Shown here: piece by piece, positions 8,440 to 17,665 of the stretch | How positions within the stretch are numbered: position 1 is the first letter of the stretch | Layout of the letters: the number at the start of each line of letters is the position of its first letter | From: Thermovenabulum sp049701175 | GTDB taxonomy: Bacteria; Bacillota; Thermosediminibacteria; Thermosediminibacterales; Thermosediminibacteraceae | Assembly: GCF_049701175.1 (NCBI RefSeq) | Contig: NZ_JBNATW010000008.1 | Coordinates: forward strand, 1-64,000 | Direction of reading: 5' to 3' | DNA: 64,000 bases | The notes under the pieces: model-generated | The model's input: the letters and a program-made list of their open reading frames with translations, nothing else | What the model was told of the DNA's origin: nothing | Databases searched by the model: none | Position numbers and translations under genes: made by a program

Positions 8440-8617
8440 CAAAATAGGTGAAGAAAAAAGGGAAAAGAAAAGTGTTTTAGAAAATTTGAAAGGGAGTACA
8501 AAAAAATAAATATCTTAATGAAATAAGTGCAACATATCACAATCACAAAATCGGCAATTTTAAAAGATTAAATTGGTAAGAATTAATTTAAAATAAATTA
8601 TTTAAGAAAAATGCGGT

Positions 8618-8646
8618 TTGAAATTTTTTTTGTATTATTGTATAAT
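8618..8646 (+). promoter_or_regulatory. sigma-A promoter of the atpI / V-ATPase 1 operon
   Basis: TTGAAA (8618-8623), 17-bp spacer, perfect TATAAT (8641-8646). The expected transcription start (about 8652-8654) coincides with the atpI ATG at 8654. The region 8440-8617 upstream holds no gene and is very A-rich. Confidence 0.8.
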
Positions 8647-8653
8647 TACGCAT

Positions 8654-8884
8654 ATGAAAGAACCAAAATCCCTACAAAAAATATTTCAAATATTACAAAT
8701 TGGTTTTAACTTTGCTATTCCGATAGGCGCTGGGGTTTATTTTGGAGCTTTTTTAGATAGAAAATTTAAAACAGGAAGTTTATTTTTATTATTAGGTGTG
8801 GCTATTGGAATAATTTCTGGGGTGGCCAGCGCGTATCGAATTTTATCCGAGGAATTCAAGAAAAACCAAAACAACCGCCGATAA
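8654..8884 (+). CDS. atpI: AtpI/AtpZ-like F-type ATP synthase companion protein
   Basis: 76-residue small membrane protein with two hydrophobic helices (NFAIPIGAGVYFGAFLD and SLFLLLGVAIGIISGVASAYRIL), matching the AtpI/AtpZ family. In F-type operons this gene precedes atpB and its product assists c-ring assembly or ion uptake. Here it precedes V-type genes instead, 17 bases before the H/G subunit. The ATG is placed by family N-terminus. It has no Shine-Dalgarno, and the -10 ends eight bases upstream, implying leaderless translation. An in-frame TTG at 8618 lies inside the -35 box and cannot be the start of a transcript from this promoter. Confidence 0.8.
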   Translation: MKEPKSLQKIFQILQIGFNFAIPIGAGVYFGAFLDRKFKTGSLFLLLGVAIGIISGVASAYRILSEEFKKNQNNRR

Positions 8885-8901
8885 AAAGGAGGTGTAGATT
8901 A

Positions 8902-9225
8902 TTGAAGGATTACCTTGATGAGATAAGAGAAACTGAGTCAAAAGCGAAAAAAATAATAGAAGAAGCAGAAAAAGAGGCAAAGGCAATAATAAACAAAGCA
9001 AGTTCTGATGCAGAAGAATTTTTGTCAAATGTCAAAAAGGATTCCGAGGAGAAAGCACTTTTATTAATAAAAGAGGCTCGTGAGGAGGCTGAAAAAGAGG
9101 TAGAGAATATAAAATCAAGATATGATGAGAAGATAAAAGAAATTATAAATCACTCTAAACCCAAAATAGAGAAAGCCTCTCAATTAATTTTGGAAAAGGT
9201 AGTGAATTTCTATGGCAATAGTTAA
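8902..9225 (+). CDS. V/A-type ATPase 1 peripheral stalk subunit H/G
   Basis: 107-residue, almost fully alpha-helical, Ala/Glu/Lys-rich protein with heptad pattern (EAEKEAKAIINKAS and REEAEKEVENIK). It matches the H/G subunit that pairs with subunit E in the peripheral stalk. TTG start behind a strong AAAGGAGGTG. Its end overlaps the subunit I gene by 14 bases, indicating translational coupling. Assignment rests on composition, length and position as first gene of the operon. Confidence 0.82.
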   Translation: MKDYLDEIRETESKAKKIIEEAEKEAKAIINKASSDAEEFLSNVKKDSEEKALLLIKEAREEAEKEVENIKSRYDEKIKEIINHSKPKIEKASQLILEKVVNFYGNS

Positions 9226-11113
9226 AATGAAAAAAATGCATCTTTTTGGCTTGAAAAAGGAAAGGTATGCTATATTAGATGTGCTCCAGAAGCTTGGGGC
9301 CGCAGAGGTTATTGACCTTAAAGAAGAAGGAGAAGTAAGGGATTTTGGTAAAGAAATTAGTGAAATAGAAACAAAATTAAACAGGCTTAGGTTTGCCATT
9401 GACCTTTTAAAGCCCCTTGTAAAAGAACAAAATCCTATTTTAACAGGCAAGCCAAAAGTCCAAAGGGAAAACCTCCAGCAAATTATAAGCAAAGAAAATG
9501 AATACTTTTTAGAAATAGACAAGTTAGGTGAATATGACAAGAAGTTTTCGCAGTTAAAGAGTGAAGAGGCAAAAATTAATAACCATTTGGAGTTTTTAAA
9601 ACCTTGGGAAAAATTAGATATTCCACTGCAAGAATTAGGGGAAACTAATAAAGCAAGGTTTATAGCGGGGTCTATTCCAAAACGTATTTATGAAAACTTT
9701 ATGGCTAGGTCAAAGGAAGAAGAGCTTCCTTTAGAGGTTATCTTGGTAAGTGAAGGTAAGGATGAATCGTATATTTTAATAGTATTTCACAAGGAAATCG
9801 AGGAAAAAGTAGAGGCTCTTATAAAGGAATTTTCGGTGAATATATACGACTTTTCTGAGATGAAGGGAACCCCATCAGAACTTATCGACCAAATGAAGGA
9901 AAGGCTGAACCAAATAGAAAAAATAAGAACAGAAATTACAAAAGAGATTAGTCTTTATGCTGAATATCTTATGCCTTTCAAGATTTTATACGATTATTAC
10001 AGTGTAGAAAAGGAAAAGAGGCTGAGCTATTTCAAGGCGCAGGATACGGAAAGCACCTTTTACCTGCAAGCATGGGTTCCTGAACCAAAGGTTGAAGAAG
10101 TAAGAGAACGCTTACAAAAGGTGACAAATACACTCTACATTGAGTTTGAAGACCCCAAAGATGATGAAAACTTTCCGGTATTGCTTTCTAACCCGAGAAT
10201 TATTAAGCCTTTTGAGTTGGTTACTGAACTTTACAGCCTTCCCGATCCGAGAGGTATCGATCCCAATATATTTATGGCACCCTTCTACTTCGTATTTTTT
10301 GGCATGATGGTAAGCGATGCAGGCTATGGTCTTGTGCTCGCCCTCCTCATGGGAATAGCTATGATGAAGTTAAAGATTTCGGGAATGGCAAGAAAACTTG
10401 TAGAACTTCTGTTCCTCGGCGGTATTTCCACATTTATTTGGGGAGCTATTTTCGGTAGCTGGTTTGGAGATTTAATTAAATTACCTCCTTTGTGGCTTAA
10501 TCCCCTTGAAAATCCACTGTCAGTTCTTTATCTTAGCTTTACCTTTGGGTTAATTCAAATATATTTTGGCATTATTCTAAATGGCTACAAAAATGTAAGG
10601 AACGGTAAAATAGCAGATGCTTTAATGGACCAAGGTTTATGGCTTGTATTCTTAAGTGGGCTTATAATGCTTGCTTTTCCTCAAACATCAAGTTTTGCAA
10701 AATATGTGGCATTAGCGGGCGCTATAGGCCTTGTTTTAACACAGGGTAGAGCTCAGAAGGGAATAATCAAAAAGTTTACTTCAGGGCTTCTTAGCCTTTA
10801 CAATGTGACAGGTTATTTAAGCGATGTTTTATCCTATTCAAGGCTTTTAGCATTAGGGCTTGCAACCGGAGTTATTGCAATGGTAATAAATACCATGGCA
10901 AGATTGGTGGGTGTCAATTTAATAGGTTATATTTTCATGTTTCTAATAATGGCTGGAGGGCACATATTCAATATAGCGGTAAATGCTTTAGGCGCTTATG
11001 TGCACAGCAGTCGTCTCCAGTATATTGAGTTTTTCGGTAAATTCTACGATGGTGGTGGAAAGCCCTTTGACCCGCTTAGGGTAAAAACAAATTATGTAGA
11101 TATAAGTGAATAA
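9212..11113 (+). CDS. ntpI: V/A-type ATPase 1 subunit I (a-subunit, stator membrane part)
   Basis: 633 residues. The soluble N-terminal half (about 1-330) has coiled-coil and globular segments. The C-terminal half has about seven to eight transmembrane helices beginning at IFMAPFYFVFFGMMVSDAGYG, a hallmark of subunit I, followed by a helix carrying SDVLSYSRLLALGLATGVIA. The conserved Arg in SYSRLLALGLA is the residue that faces the rotor carboxylate. It forms the ion half-channels beside the NtpK ring. Confidence 0.95.
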   Translation: MAIVKMKKMHLFGLKKERYAILDVLQKLGAAEVIDLKEEGEVRDFGKEISEIETKLNRLRFAIDLLKPLVKEQNPILTGKPKVQRENLQQIISKENEYFLEIDKLGEYDKKFSQLKSEEAKINNHLEFLKPWEKLDIPLQELGETNKARFIAGSIPKRIYENFMARSKEEELPLEVILVSEGKDESYILIVFHKEIEEKVEALIKEFSVNIYDFSEMKGTPSELIDQMKERLNQIEKIRTEITKEISLYAEYLMPFKILYDYYSVEKEKRLSYFKAQDTESTFYLQAWVPEPKVEEVRERLQKVTNTLYIEFEDPKDDENFPVLLSNPRIIKPFELVTELYSLPDPRGIDPNIFMAPFYFVFFGMMVSDAGYGLVLALLMGIAMMKLKISGMARKLVELLFLGGISTFIWGAIFGSWFGDLIKLPPLWLNPLENPLSVLYLSFTFGLIQIYFGIILNGYKNVRNGKIADALMDQGLWLVFLSGLIMLAFPQTSSFAKYVALAGAIGLVLTQGRAQKGIIKKFTSGLLSLYNVTGYLSDVLSYSRLLALGLATGVIAMVINTMARLVGVNLIGYIFMFLIMAGGHIFNIAVNALGAYVHSSRLQYIEFFGKFYDGGGKPFDPLRVKTNYVDISE

Positions 11114-11191
11114 TCTTAACCAAATAACAGAAAAAAATTATAAAAAACTTATAAATTATTAACATTTGAATCATAAGGAGGAGGTTTATTT

Positions 11192-11671
11192 ATGGAAATC
11201 ACAATTGGTCAAGTAATTGCACTATTAGGAGCTGCTATGGCTGTATTTTTGCCGGGTGTGGGTTCGGCAAAAGGAGTAGGTATGGTTGGTGAAGCAGCTG
11301 CAGGGGTGGTAACCGAAGATCCAAACAAGTTTAGCCAAACTTTGATTCTTCAGGCACTTCCTGGTACACAGGGAATTTACGGACTTCTGACAGCATTCGT
11401 TGCAATGCAAAAAATTGGATTGCTCGGTGGAGGACTTATTCCATTGACCTTACATCAGGGATTATTGATTTTCGCTGCATGTTTACCAATTGCCGTAGTA
11501 GGACTTCTTTCAGCTATAGCTCAAGCAAGGGCAGCAGCTGCAGGTGTAGGTATAATTGCTAAAAGGCCAGAAGAATTAGCAAAAGGTATTACCTATGCGG
11601 CTATGGTAGAAACCTACGCTGTTCTTTCACTCCTTGCTTCAATCCTTATGCTTTTCGGCATTAAGTTTTAA
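11192..11671 (+). CDS. ntpK: V/A-type ATPase 1 rotor proteolipid K (double hairpin, Na+-type site)
   Basis: 159 residues with four membrane helices, that is, two fused c-hairpins. The second helix has LPGTQGIY (Leu56, Thr59, Gln60, Tyr63), the third ends with Gln111 (AIAQARAAAAG) and the fourth has the ion-binding Glu140 (MVETYAVLSLL). These correspond to Leu61, Thr64, Gln65, Tyr68, Gln110 and Glu139, the sodium-site region of Enterococcus hirae NtpK. Only one carboxylate is present per four helices. By family knowledge this predicts Na+ coupling and a pump-like low ion-to-ATP ratio; the coupling ion is inferred, not shown. Ribosome-binding site AAGGAGGAGG. Confidence 0.95.
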   Translation: MEITIGQVIALLGAAMAVFLPGVGSAKGVGMVGEAAAGVVTEDPNKFSQTLILQALPGTQGIYGLLTAFVAMQKIGLLGGGLIPLTLHQGLLIFAACLPIAVVGLLSAIAQARAAAAGVGIIAKRPEELAKGITYAAMVETYAVLSLLASILMLFGIKF

Positions 11672-11683
11672 GGAGTGCTTAAA

Positions 11684-12283
11684 ATGCAGGGTATTGAAAG
11701 GATAAAGGAAAAAATTATAGAGGAGGCCGAAAGGGAGAAGGCCAGAATATTAAGTGAAGCAGACAGGAAAGCTCAGGAAATATATGAAAGGGCAAAGAAA
11801 AAGGCCGAAGAAACAGAGAATATAATTATAGAAAAAGCAAAAAAACAAGCAGAAGAGGAAAAAAGAAAGATAATTTCCATGGCAGAATTGGAAGAAAAAA
11901 AGAGACTTTTACAGGCAAAACAGGAAATTATAGACGGAGTTTTTAAAGAAGCAAAGGATAAAATAAGGCAAATGGATGATGAAAGTTATAAAAATCTGAT
12001 ATTTAGAATGCTCATTCAAAGTGCTGCAGGGGATGAAGAAGTAGTTGTTGCTGAAAATGACAGAGAAAGGATTACAAAAGAATTTATCGAGAAGGTAAAT
12101 GAGGAACTGAAAAAGCAAGGAAAACAAGGTAATTTGAAAATAACCTCATATTCAAAAGATATTTCCGGAGGCTTTATATTAAGGTCAAAAAATATAGAAA
12201 TAAACGGTACCTTTGAATACTTAATTGCAGTAAAGAGGGAAGAGCTGGAAACAGAAGTGGCAAAAATCCTGTTTGAGGAGTGA
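11684..12283 (+). CDS. ntpE: V/A-type ATPase 1 peripheral stalk subunit E
   Basis: 199 residues from ATG 11684, which sits nine bases after TAAGGAG. An in-frame GTG at 11675 is too close to that site. The N-terminal ~90 residues are a long coiled coil rich in Glu/Lys/Ala. The globular C-terminal part includes the typical KDISGGFILRSKNIEINGTFEYLI motif region. It pairs with H/G and caps the A3B3 head. Confidence 0.92.
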   Translation: MQGIERIKEKIIEEAEREKARILSEADRKAQEIYERAKKKAEETENIIIEKAKKQAEEEKRKIISMAELEEKKRLLQAKQEIIDGVFKEAKDKIRQMDDESYKNLIFRMLIQSAAGDEEVVVAENDRERITKEFIEKVNEELKKQGKQGNLKITSYSKDISGGFILRSKNIEINGTFEYLIAVKREELETEVAKILFEE

Positions 12284-12287
12284 TATT

Positions 12288-13292
12288 ATGCCAAGGGAGC
12301 AGGAATTTTTATACGCCTCCGGCAGGATAAGGCTTCTTGAGACAAAGTTATTAAACAAAAACCTTGTGGAAAGGCTTATGGAAGCTGATACAATAGAGGG
12401 TGTAATAAAGGCACTGGGAGACACTGCTTATGCTGAGGATTTTACCGATTTGGACAACATCTATGAATTTGAGGAGGTTTTGGAAAATAATTTATTAAAA
12501 ACCTTTCGAGTTATTGGAAATTCTATAAAAGACTCAAAAATAATAAGGTATTTTACTTTAAAATACGACTACCATAACCTTAAGGTGTGCGTTAAAGGTA
12601 AAATAATGGGAGATATAAAAAAGGAGTATTTTTCAAAACTCGGCGAAGTGCCCTTGGAATATTTTTTAAAACTTGCTTCTGAAGAAAAGTCTACCGACTT
12701 ACCCAAAGACATGATAGATTCTTTTGAAAAAGCTGTAGCAATTTATGAAGAAACTCACGATCCCCAGCAAATTGACGTATATATAGATAGACTCCTTTTT
12801 GAAGAATTAGCAAAGCTCGTAAAGGAAATAAAGGAACCCTTTTTAGAGAAGTATCACAATGCATATGTAGATTTGTTAAATATAAAAACCTTTGTAAGAA
12901 TAAAAAACATGAATATGGATTTAAGGGCTCTTCAGAGGGCTATATTACCTGGCGGAAGTGTTCCTGAAGATTTTTACGAGAAAAAATTTCAGGAATCTAT
13001 GGAGGATTTTGTAGAGTCTTTTTCCTCAAAGGACTATTATAAAGTTGTTAAAGAAGGGATAGAAAACTGGTCTTTAACCAAAAATCCGTCATTGTACGAA
13101 AAATTAATGGATAATTATTTGATTAATTATCTTAAAAAAGGACTTTATAAGCCTTTTGGTGTTGAACCAGTAATTGGATATTTAGGAGCCAAGGAACATG
13201 AGATAAAGATATTAAGGCTGATTTTGGTAGGGAAGATAAATGGTATCAGTGAAGATTTAATAGAAGAGAGGTTGAGAGAGCTTTATGTATAA
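12288..13292 (+). CDS. ntpC: V/A-type ATPase 1 subunit C (AC39/d-type socket)
   Basis: 334 residues from ATG 12288 (MPREQEFLYASGRIRLLETKLL), the typical N-terminus of the subunit; GAGGAG lies seven bases upstream. All-helical funnel protein linking the central shaft to the K ring. It overlaps subunit F by eight bases. It is clearly different in sequence from its counterpart in the second operon. Confidence 0.9.
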   Translation: MPREQEFLYASGRIRLLETKLLNKNLVERLMEADTIEGVIKALGDTAYAEDFTDLDNIYEFEEVLENNLLKTFRVIGNSIKDSKIIRYFTLKYDYHNLKVCVKGKIMGDIKKEYFSKLGEVPLEYFLKLASEEKSTDLPKDMIDSFEKAVAIYEETHDPQQIDVYIDRLLFEELAKLVKEIKEPFLEKYHNAYVDLLNIKTFVRIKNMNMDLRALQRAILPGGSVPEDFYEKKFQESMEDFVESFSSKDYYKVVKEGIENWSLTKNPSLYEKLMDNYLINYLKKGLYKPFGVEPVIGYLGAKEHEIKILRLILVGKINGISEDLIEERLRELYV

Positions 13293-13614
13293 AATAGGAG
13301 TGATCGGGGATAAAGATACGGTACTTTCCTTTAAATCCATAGGGGTAGATACCTTCCCTGCCATAGATGAGAAGGAGGCTTTTGAAAATCTTATCAGGCT
13401 TACAAAAGAGAAATATGCTGTTATATTTATTACCGAACATCTTGCAGCAAAATTAGAAGATAAGCTAAACACCTTTAGGGAAAAATTACTCCCAATTATT
13501 ACTTTAATACCGAGCAACAGAGGTACTTTGGGCATAGGGATTAATAGTGTTAAAAAATCTGTAGAAAAAGCTATTGGAGTAGATATAATTTTTGAAAGAG
13601 AGGGAAGGGAATGA
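13285..13614 (+). CDS. atpF: V/A-type ATPase 1 central stalk subunit F
   Basis: 109 residues. Begins MYKIGVIGDKDTVLSFKSIGVDTF, the characteristic Rossmann-like N-terminus of the V/A subunit F, with EHLAAKLED in the middle and IPSNRGTLGIG near residue 75. It overlaps C and A genes at both ends, so it is translationally coupled. Note that in the Enterococcus nomenclature this subunit is called NtpG. Confidence 0.92.
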   Translation: MYKIGVIGDKDTVLSFKSIGVDTFPAIDEKEAFENLIRLTKEKYAVIFITEHLAAKLEDKLNTFREKLLPIITLIPSNRGTLGIGINSVKKSVEKAIGVDIIFEREGRE

Positions 13615-15383
13615 GCCAGGGTGTAGTAGTCAAGGTTTCCGGTCCGCTTGTGGTAGCAACTAATCTGCCCGAAGCAAAGATGTTTGACGTAGTGAGGGTA
13701 GGGCAGCAAGGACTTATAGGAGAGGTTATCGAGATTAGAGGAGAGAGGGTTTCCATTCAGGTATACGAGGAGACGTCGGGAATCGGGCCAGGTGATCCTG
13801 TGGTTTCTACGGGCCAACCATTAAGCGTTGAGTTAGGGCCGGGAATGCTTGAGGGTATTTTTGATGGTATTCAAAGACCTCTTGATGTTATTGTAAACCA
13901 AGCAGGAAGTTTTATTACAAGAGGTATAGACGTTCCTGCTTTAAACAGGGAAAAGAAATGGTATTTTAAACCTGTTGCGAAAAAGGGAGAAAGGGTCACA
14001 GGTGGAGATATATTGGGCACCGTTCAAGAAACGGTAATAGTAGAACACAGAATTATGGTACCACCTTATATCGAGGGTGTTGTGGAAGAAATAAAAGAAG
14101 GAGAATTTACGGTAACAGACGTAGTGGCGAGAATACGAAAAGACAATGGTGAAATAGTTGATGTGACAATGCTGCAAAAGTGGCCCGTAAGAAAGACACG
14201 ACCATATAAACAGAAGTTACCACCTGAAATTCCTATGGCTACTGGGCAGAGGGTAATCGATACCCTGTTCCCGGTAACCAAGGGTGGAACGGCCTGTATC
14301 CCCGGACCTTTTGGAAGCGGTAAAACTGTAGTACAGCATCAGCTGGCAAAATGGGCAGATGCAGAAATAGTAGTATATATAGGATGCGGCGAACGCGGTA
14401 ATGAAATGACGGACGTTTTAATGGAATTTCCAGAATTGAAAGACCCCAAAACAGGGGAACCTTTGATGAAAAGGACAGTACTCATAGCAAATACTTCAAA
14501 CATGCCTGTAGCTGCTCGAGAAGCTTCTATTTATACAGGCATTACCATAGCTGAGTATTTCAGGGACATGGGTTACAGTGTAGCCTTGATGGCGGATTCC
14601 ACATCCCGCTGGGCAGAAGCTTTGAGGGAAATGTCTGGAAGGCTTGAAGAAATGCCAGGTGAAGAGGGTTATCCGGCATACCTTTCAAGGCGTTTAGCTG
14701 AGTTTTACGAAAGAGCTGGCAGAGTAATATGCCTTGGAAAGGATGGAAGGGAAGGGGCCCTTACCGTTGTGGGAGCGGTTTCTCCTCCGGGTGGCGACCT
14801 TTCTGAACCTGTTACTCAGGCTACACTCAGGGTTGTTAAAGTGTTCTGGGCTTTGGACGCACAGCTTGCTTATGCAAGGCATTTCCCTGCAATAAACTGG
14901 TTAACAAGTTATTCCCTTTATTCAGATACCGTAGAAAGATACATGAATAATAAAATCGATAAGAGCTGGAGCGAATTAAGGGGAACAGCTATTAGGCTTT
15001 TACAGGATGAAGCGAACCTACAGGAAATAGTAAGGTTAGTAGGTATAGATGCCCTTTCCACTAAGGATAGGCTCATATTAGAAGTGGCGCGTTCTATAAG
15101 GGAAGATTTTCTGCATCAAAACGCTTTCCACGAAGTTGATACTTATACCTCCCTTCAAAAGCAGTTTAGAATGCTGAAGTTGATACTTTTATTCTACGAA
15201 GAAGCTCAAAAGGCTTTGGAGAAGGGAGCGCCTTTTGCAAAATTGGAGAAACTGCCGGTGAGAGAAAGGATAGCAAGGGCAAAATACGTAAAAGAAGAGG
15301 ATATAGCCGTTTTTGATGAGATTGAAGAGCAGATTAAGCAGGAAATCGCAGAGCTCCTCGAAGGGGGTGAAATATATGCTTAA
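13611..15383 (+). CDS. ntpA: V/A-type ATPase 1 catalytic subunit A
   Basis: 590 residues. Walker A GPFGSGKT at 232-239, the non-homologous insert typical of V/A A-subunits upstream of it, Walker B region VALMADSTSRWAEALREMSGRLEEMPGEEGYPAYL, and the arginine-containing C-terminal helical domain. All catalytic motifs are intact. ATG 13611 overlaps the F stop by four bases. It hydrolyses or makes ATP in the A3B3 head. Confidence 0.97.
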   Translation: MSQGVVVKVSGPLVVATNLPEAKMFDVVRVGQQGLIGEVIEIRGERVSIQVYEETSGIGPGDPVVSTGQPLSVELGPGMLEGIFDGIQRPLDVIVNQAGSFITRGIDVPALNREKKWYFKPVAKKGERVTGGDILGTVQETVIVEHRIMVPPYIEGVVEEIKEGEFTVTDVVARIRKDNGEIVDVTMLQKWPVRKTRPYKQKLPPEIPMATGQRVIDTLFPVTKGGTACIPGPFGSGKTVVQHQLAKWADAEIVVYIGCGERGNEMTDVLMEFPELKDPKTGEPLMKRTVLIANTSNMPVAAREASIYTGITIAEYFRDMGYSVALMADSTSRWAEALREMSGRLEEMPGEEGYPAYLSRRLAEFYERAGRVICLGKDGREGALTVVGAVSPPGGDLSEPVTQATLRVVKVFWALDAQLAYARHFPAINWLTSYSLYSDTVERYMNNKIDKSWSELRGTAIRLLQDEANLQEIVRLVGIDALSTKDRLILEVARSIREDFLHQNAFHEVDTYTSLQKQFRMLKLILLFYEEAQKALEKGAPFAKLEKLPVRERIARAKYVKEEDIAVFDEIEEQIKQEIAELLEGGEIYA

Positions 15384-16758
15384 AGAATATAAAACAGCAA
15401 GGGAAATAGCAGGACCTCTAATGTTGGTAGAAGGAGTAGAAGGTGTAAAATACAACGAACTTGTGGAAATTGAAACGGGTACCGGAGAATTAAGAAGAGG
15501 ACAGGTGTTAGAAGTTGATGGCGACAAAGCACTGGTTCAGTTGTTCGAAGGTTCTACTGGTCTCAATATAAACGACTGCAAAGTGAGATTTTTGGGGAAG
15601 AGTATAGAACTCGGTGTCTCTTTGGATATGCTTGGCAGGGTTTTTGATGGGTTTGGCAGGCCGAAGGATAACGGGCCCAAAATAATCCCTGAAAAGAAGT
15701 TGGATATCAACGGCAGCCCCATAAACCCTGCAGCAAGAGACTATCCTTCCGAGTTTATTCAAACGGGGATTTCTGCTATTGATGGCTTAAACACTCTGGT
15801 TAGAGGGCAAAAACTTCCCATATTTTCCGGTTCAGGACTTCCCCATGCCCAACTTGCAGCTCAGATAGCAAGGCAGGCAAAGGTGTTGGGTACGGAAAGC
15901 AAATTTGCAGTAGTTTTTGCAGCTATGGGTATCACCTTCGAGGAAGCGGATTATTTTATAAGCGATTTTAAAAGGACAGGGGCTATTGACCGCTCAGTGC
16001 TATTTATAAACTTAGCCAATGACCCAGCAATTGAAAGAATAGCAACTCCGAGAATGGCCCTTACCTGTGCCGAATATTTAGCCTATGAAAAGGATATGCA
16101 CGTTCTTGTTATTTTAACCGATATGACGAACTACTGTGAAGCATTGAGGGAAGTTTCTGCTGCAAGAAAGGAAGTGCCCGGAAGAAGGGGATATCCCGGT
16201 TACCTATATACCGACCTTTCTACAATTTACGAGAGAGCGGGGAGAATTAGGGGTAAAAAAGGTTCCATAACTCAGATACCAATATTGACTATGCCCGAAG
16301 ACGATAAAACTCATCCTATCCCGGACCTTACCGGGTACATCACCGAAGGGCAGATAATTTTAAGCAGAGAACTTTTCAGAAAGGGAATTTATCCTCCTAT
16401 CGATGTTTTGCCATCTCTTTCCCGATTGAAAGACAAGGGTATTGGCCGCGGAAAAACGAGAGAGGATCATGCCGACACAATGAACCAGCTTTTCGCCTCT
16501 TATGCCCGCGGTAAACAAGCAAAAGAACTTGCTGTAATTCTTGGAGAAGCAGCATTATCCGATACGGATAAATTGTATGCAAAATTTGCAGACGAATTTG
16601 AAAAGAGATACGTGGCACAGCGGGAGGATGAAGACAGGAGCATAGAAGAGACTCTTAACATCGGATGGGAACTCTTAACCATATTGCCAAAGGCTGAATT
16701 GAAGAGAATCAGGGATGAATATATTGAAAAATATTTACCTAAAAAAGGAGAAGAATAG
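15376..16758 (+). CDS. ntpB: V/A-type ATPase 1 regulatory subunit B
   Basis: 460 residues from ATG 15376 (MLKEYKTAREIAGPLMLVEGV), with GGGGGTG eight bases upstream; the upstream in-frame extension inside ntpA is a reading artefact. Lacks a Walker A but keeps the B-subunit motif PIFSGSGLPHAQLAAQIARQA and the conserved SALSRLKDKGIG-like segment (LPSLSRLKDKG). It alternates with A in the hexameric head. Overlaps ntpA by eight bases. Confidence 0.97.
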   Translation: MLKEYKTAREIAGPLMLVEGVEGVKYNELVEIETGTGELRRGQVLEVDGDKALVQLFEGSTGLNINDCKVRFLGKSIELGVSLDMLGRVFDGFGRPKDNGPKIIPEKKLDINGSPINPAARDYPSEFIQTGISAIDGLNTLVRGQKLPIFSGSGLPHAQLAAQIARQAKVLGTESKFAVVFAAMGITFEEADYFISDFKRTGAIDRSVLFINLANDPAIERIATPRMALTCAEYLAYEKDMHVLVILTDMTNYCEALREVSAARKEVPGRRGYPGYLYTDLSTIYERAGRIRGKKGSITQIPILTMPEDDKTHPIPDLTGYITEGQIILSRELFRKGIYPPIDVLPSLSRLKDKGIGRGKTREDHADTMNQLFASYARGKQAKELAVILGEAALSDTDKLYAKFADEFEKRYVAQREDEDRSIEETLNIGWELLTILPKAELKRIRDEYIEKYLPKKGEE

Positions 16759-16760
16759 TT

Positions 16761-17387
16761 ATGGAATTGCGGGTAAATCCTACCCGGATGGAATTGACGA
16801 GGTTAAAAAGAAGGCTTGTTACTGCGAAAAGGGGCCATAAGCTTTTAAAGGATAAACAGGACGAGCTTATAAAAAAATTTATCGATATGGTAAAACAAAA
16901 CAAAGAGTTGAGGGAAGAGGTTGAAAAAGAGCTTGCCGAGGCTTTTAAAAATTTCACAATGGCAAGAAGCCAAATGCCCGACAAGGTTTTAGAAGAGAGC
17001 TTACTTATTCCTGCAGCAACTGTGGGAATTAATGTTAAAAGCCAGAATATAATGAGCGTAAATATTCCTAAAATAATTATTGAAAAAAGCGAGGTAAAAA
17101 GCCTTTATCCTTATGGATTTTCTAATACTTCTGGCGAACTTGACAGCGCGATTTCTACCTTAGCGGAACTTCTTCCCAAAATGATAAAACTTGCGGAAAT
17201 GGAAAAGTCCTGCCAGCTTATGGCTGATGAAATTGAGAAAACAAGAAGAAGGGTAAATGCTCTGGAATACGTCATGATTCCTCAATTAGAAGAGACAATA
17301 AAATATATAACAATGAAGCTTGATGAAAACGAAAGGGGCAACAGAACCCGTTTGATGAAGATTAAAGAAATGGTCATGAAAGGATAA
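16761..17387 (+). CDS. ntpD: V/A-type ATPase 1 central shaft subunit D
   Basis: 208 residues. N- and C-terminal long helices form the antiparallel coiled-coil shaft. Family signatures are VNPTRMELTRLKRRLVTAKRGHKLLKDKQDEL at the N-terminus and EKTRRRVNALEYVMIPQLEETIKYI near the C-terminus. Starts two bases after ntpB stop. It ends the operon, followed by a terminator. Confidence 0.95.
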   Translation: MELRVNPTRMELTRLKRRLVTAKRGHKLLKDKQDELIKKFIDMVKQNKELREEVEKELAEAFKNFTMARSQMPDKVLEESLLIPAATVGINVKSQNIMSVNIPKIIIEKSEVKSLYPYGFSNTSGELDSAISTLAELLPKMIKLAEMEKSCQLMADEIEKTRRRVNALEYVMIPQLEETIKYITMKLDENERGNRTRLMKIKEMVMKG

Positions 17388-17423
17388 CCCCTTGTTGAGT
17401 ATATATAATTTTTAAAAATAAAG

Positions 17424-17459
17424 CCGCTGCTGTAGCGATTGCTATGGCAGCGGTTTTTT
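17424..17459 (+). terminator. intrinsic terminator of V-ATPase 1 operon
   Basis: CCGCTGC (17424-17430) pairs with GCAGCGG (17447-17453), followed by TTTTTT. The 200 bases from here to 17665 contain no gene and are AT-rich. Confidence 0.92.
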
Positions 17460-17665
17460 CGTTATATTTTGTCGCAAAGTGTATAAAAAATTTTTTTAAA
17501 GTGACAAAAACATCTATTCTTTTTCAAAGGAAAATGCGTTTAGAAGTCAAATTATTATGAAAATATATATTAATAGTTAAATTTATTGTAGATATAAATT
17601 TTTGCATATATTTTGCATAGTATTATATAAATCCGTAAATAATTAATTTGGGAGGAGAAAATAAA

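Noticed and set aside
13257..13817. 186-codon open frame opposite the ntpF-ntpA junction
   Set aside because: Antisense to two certain V-ATPase genes; composition is that of a shadow frame.
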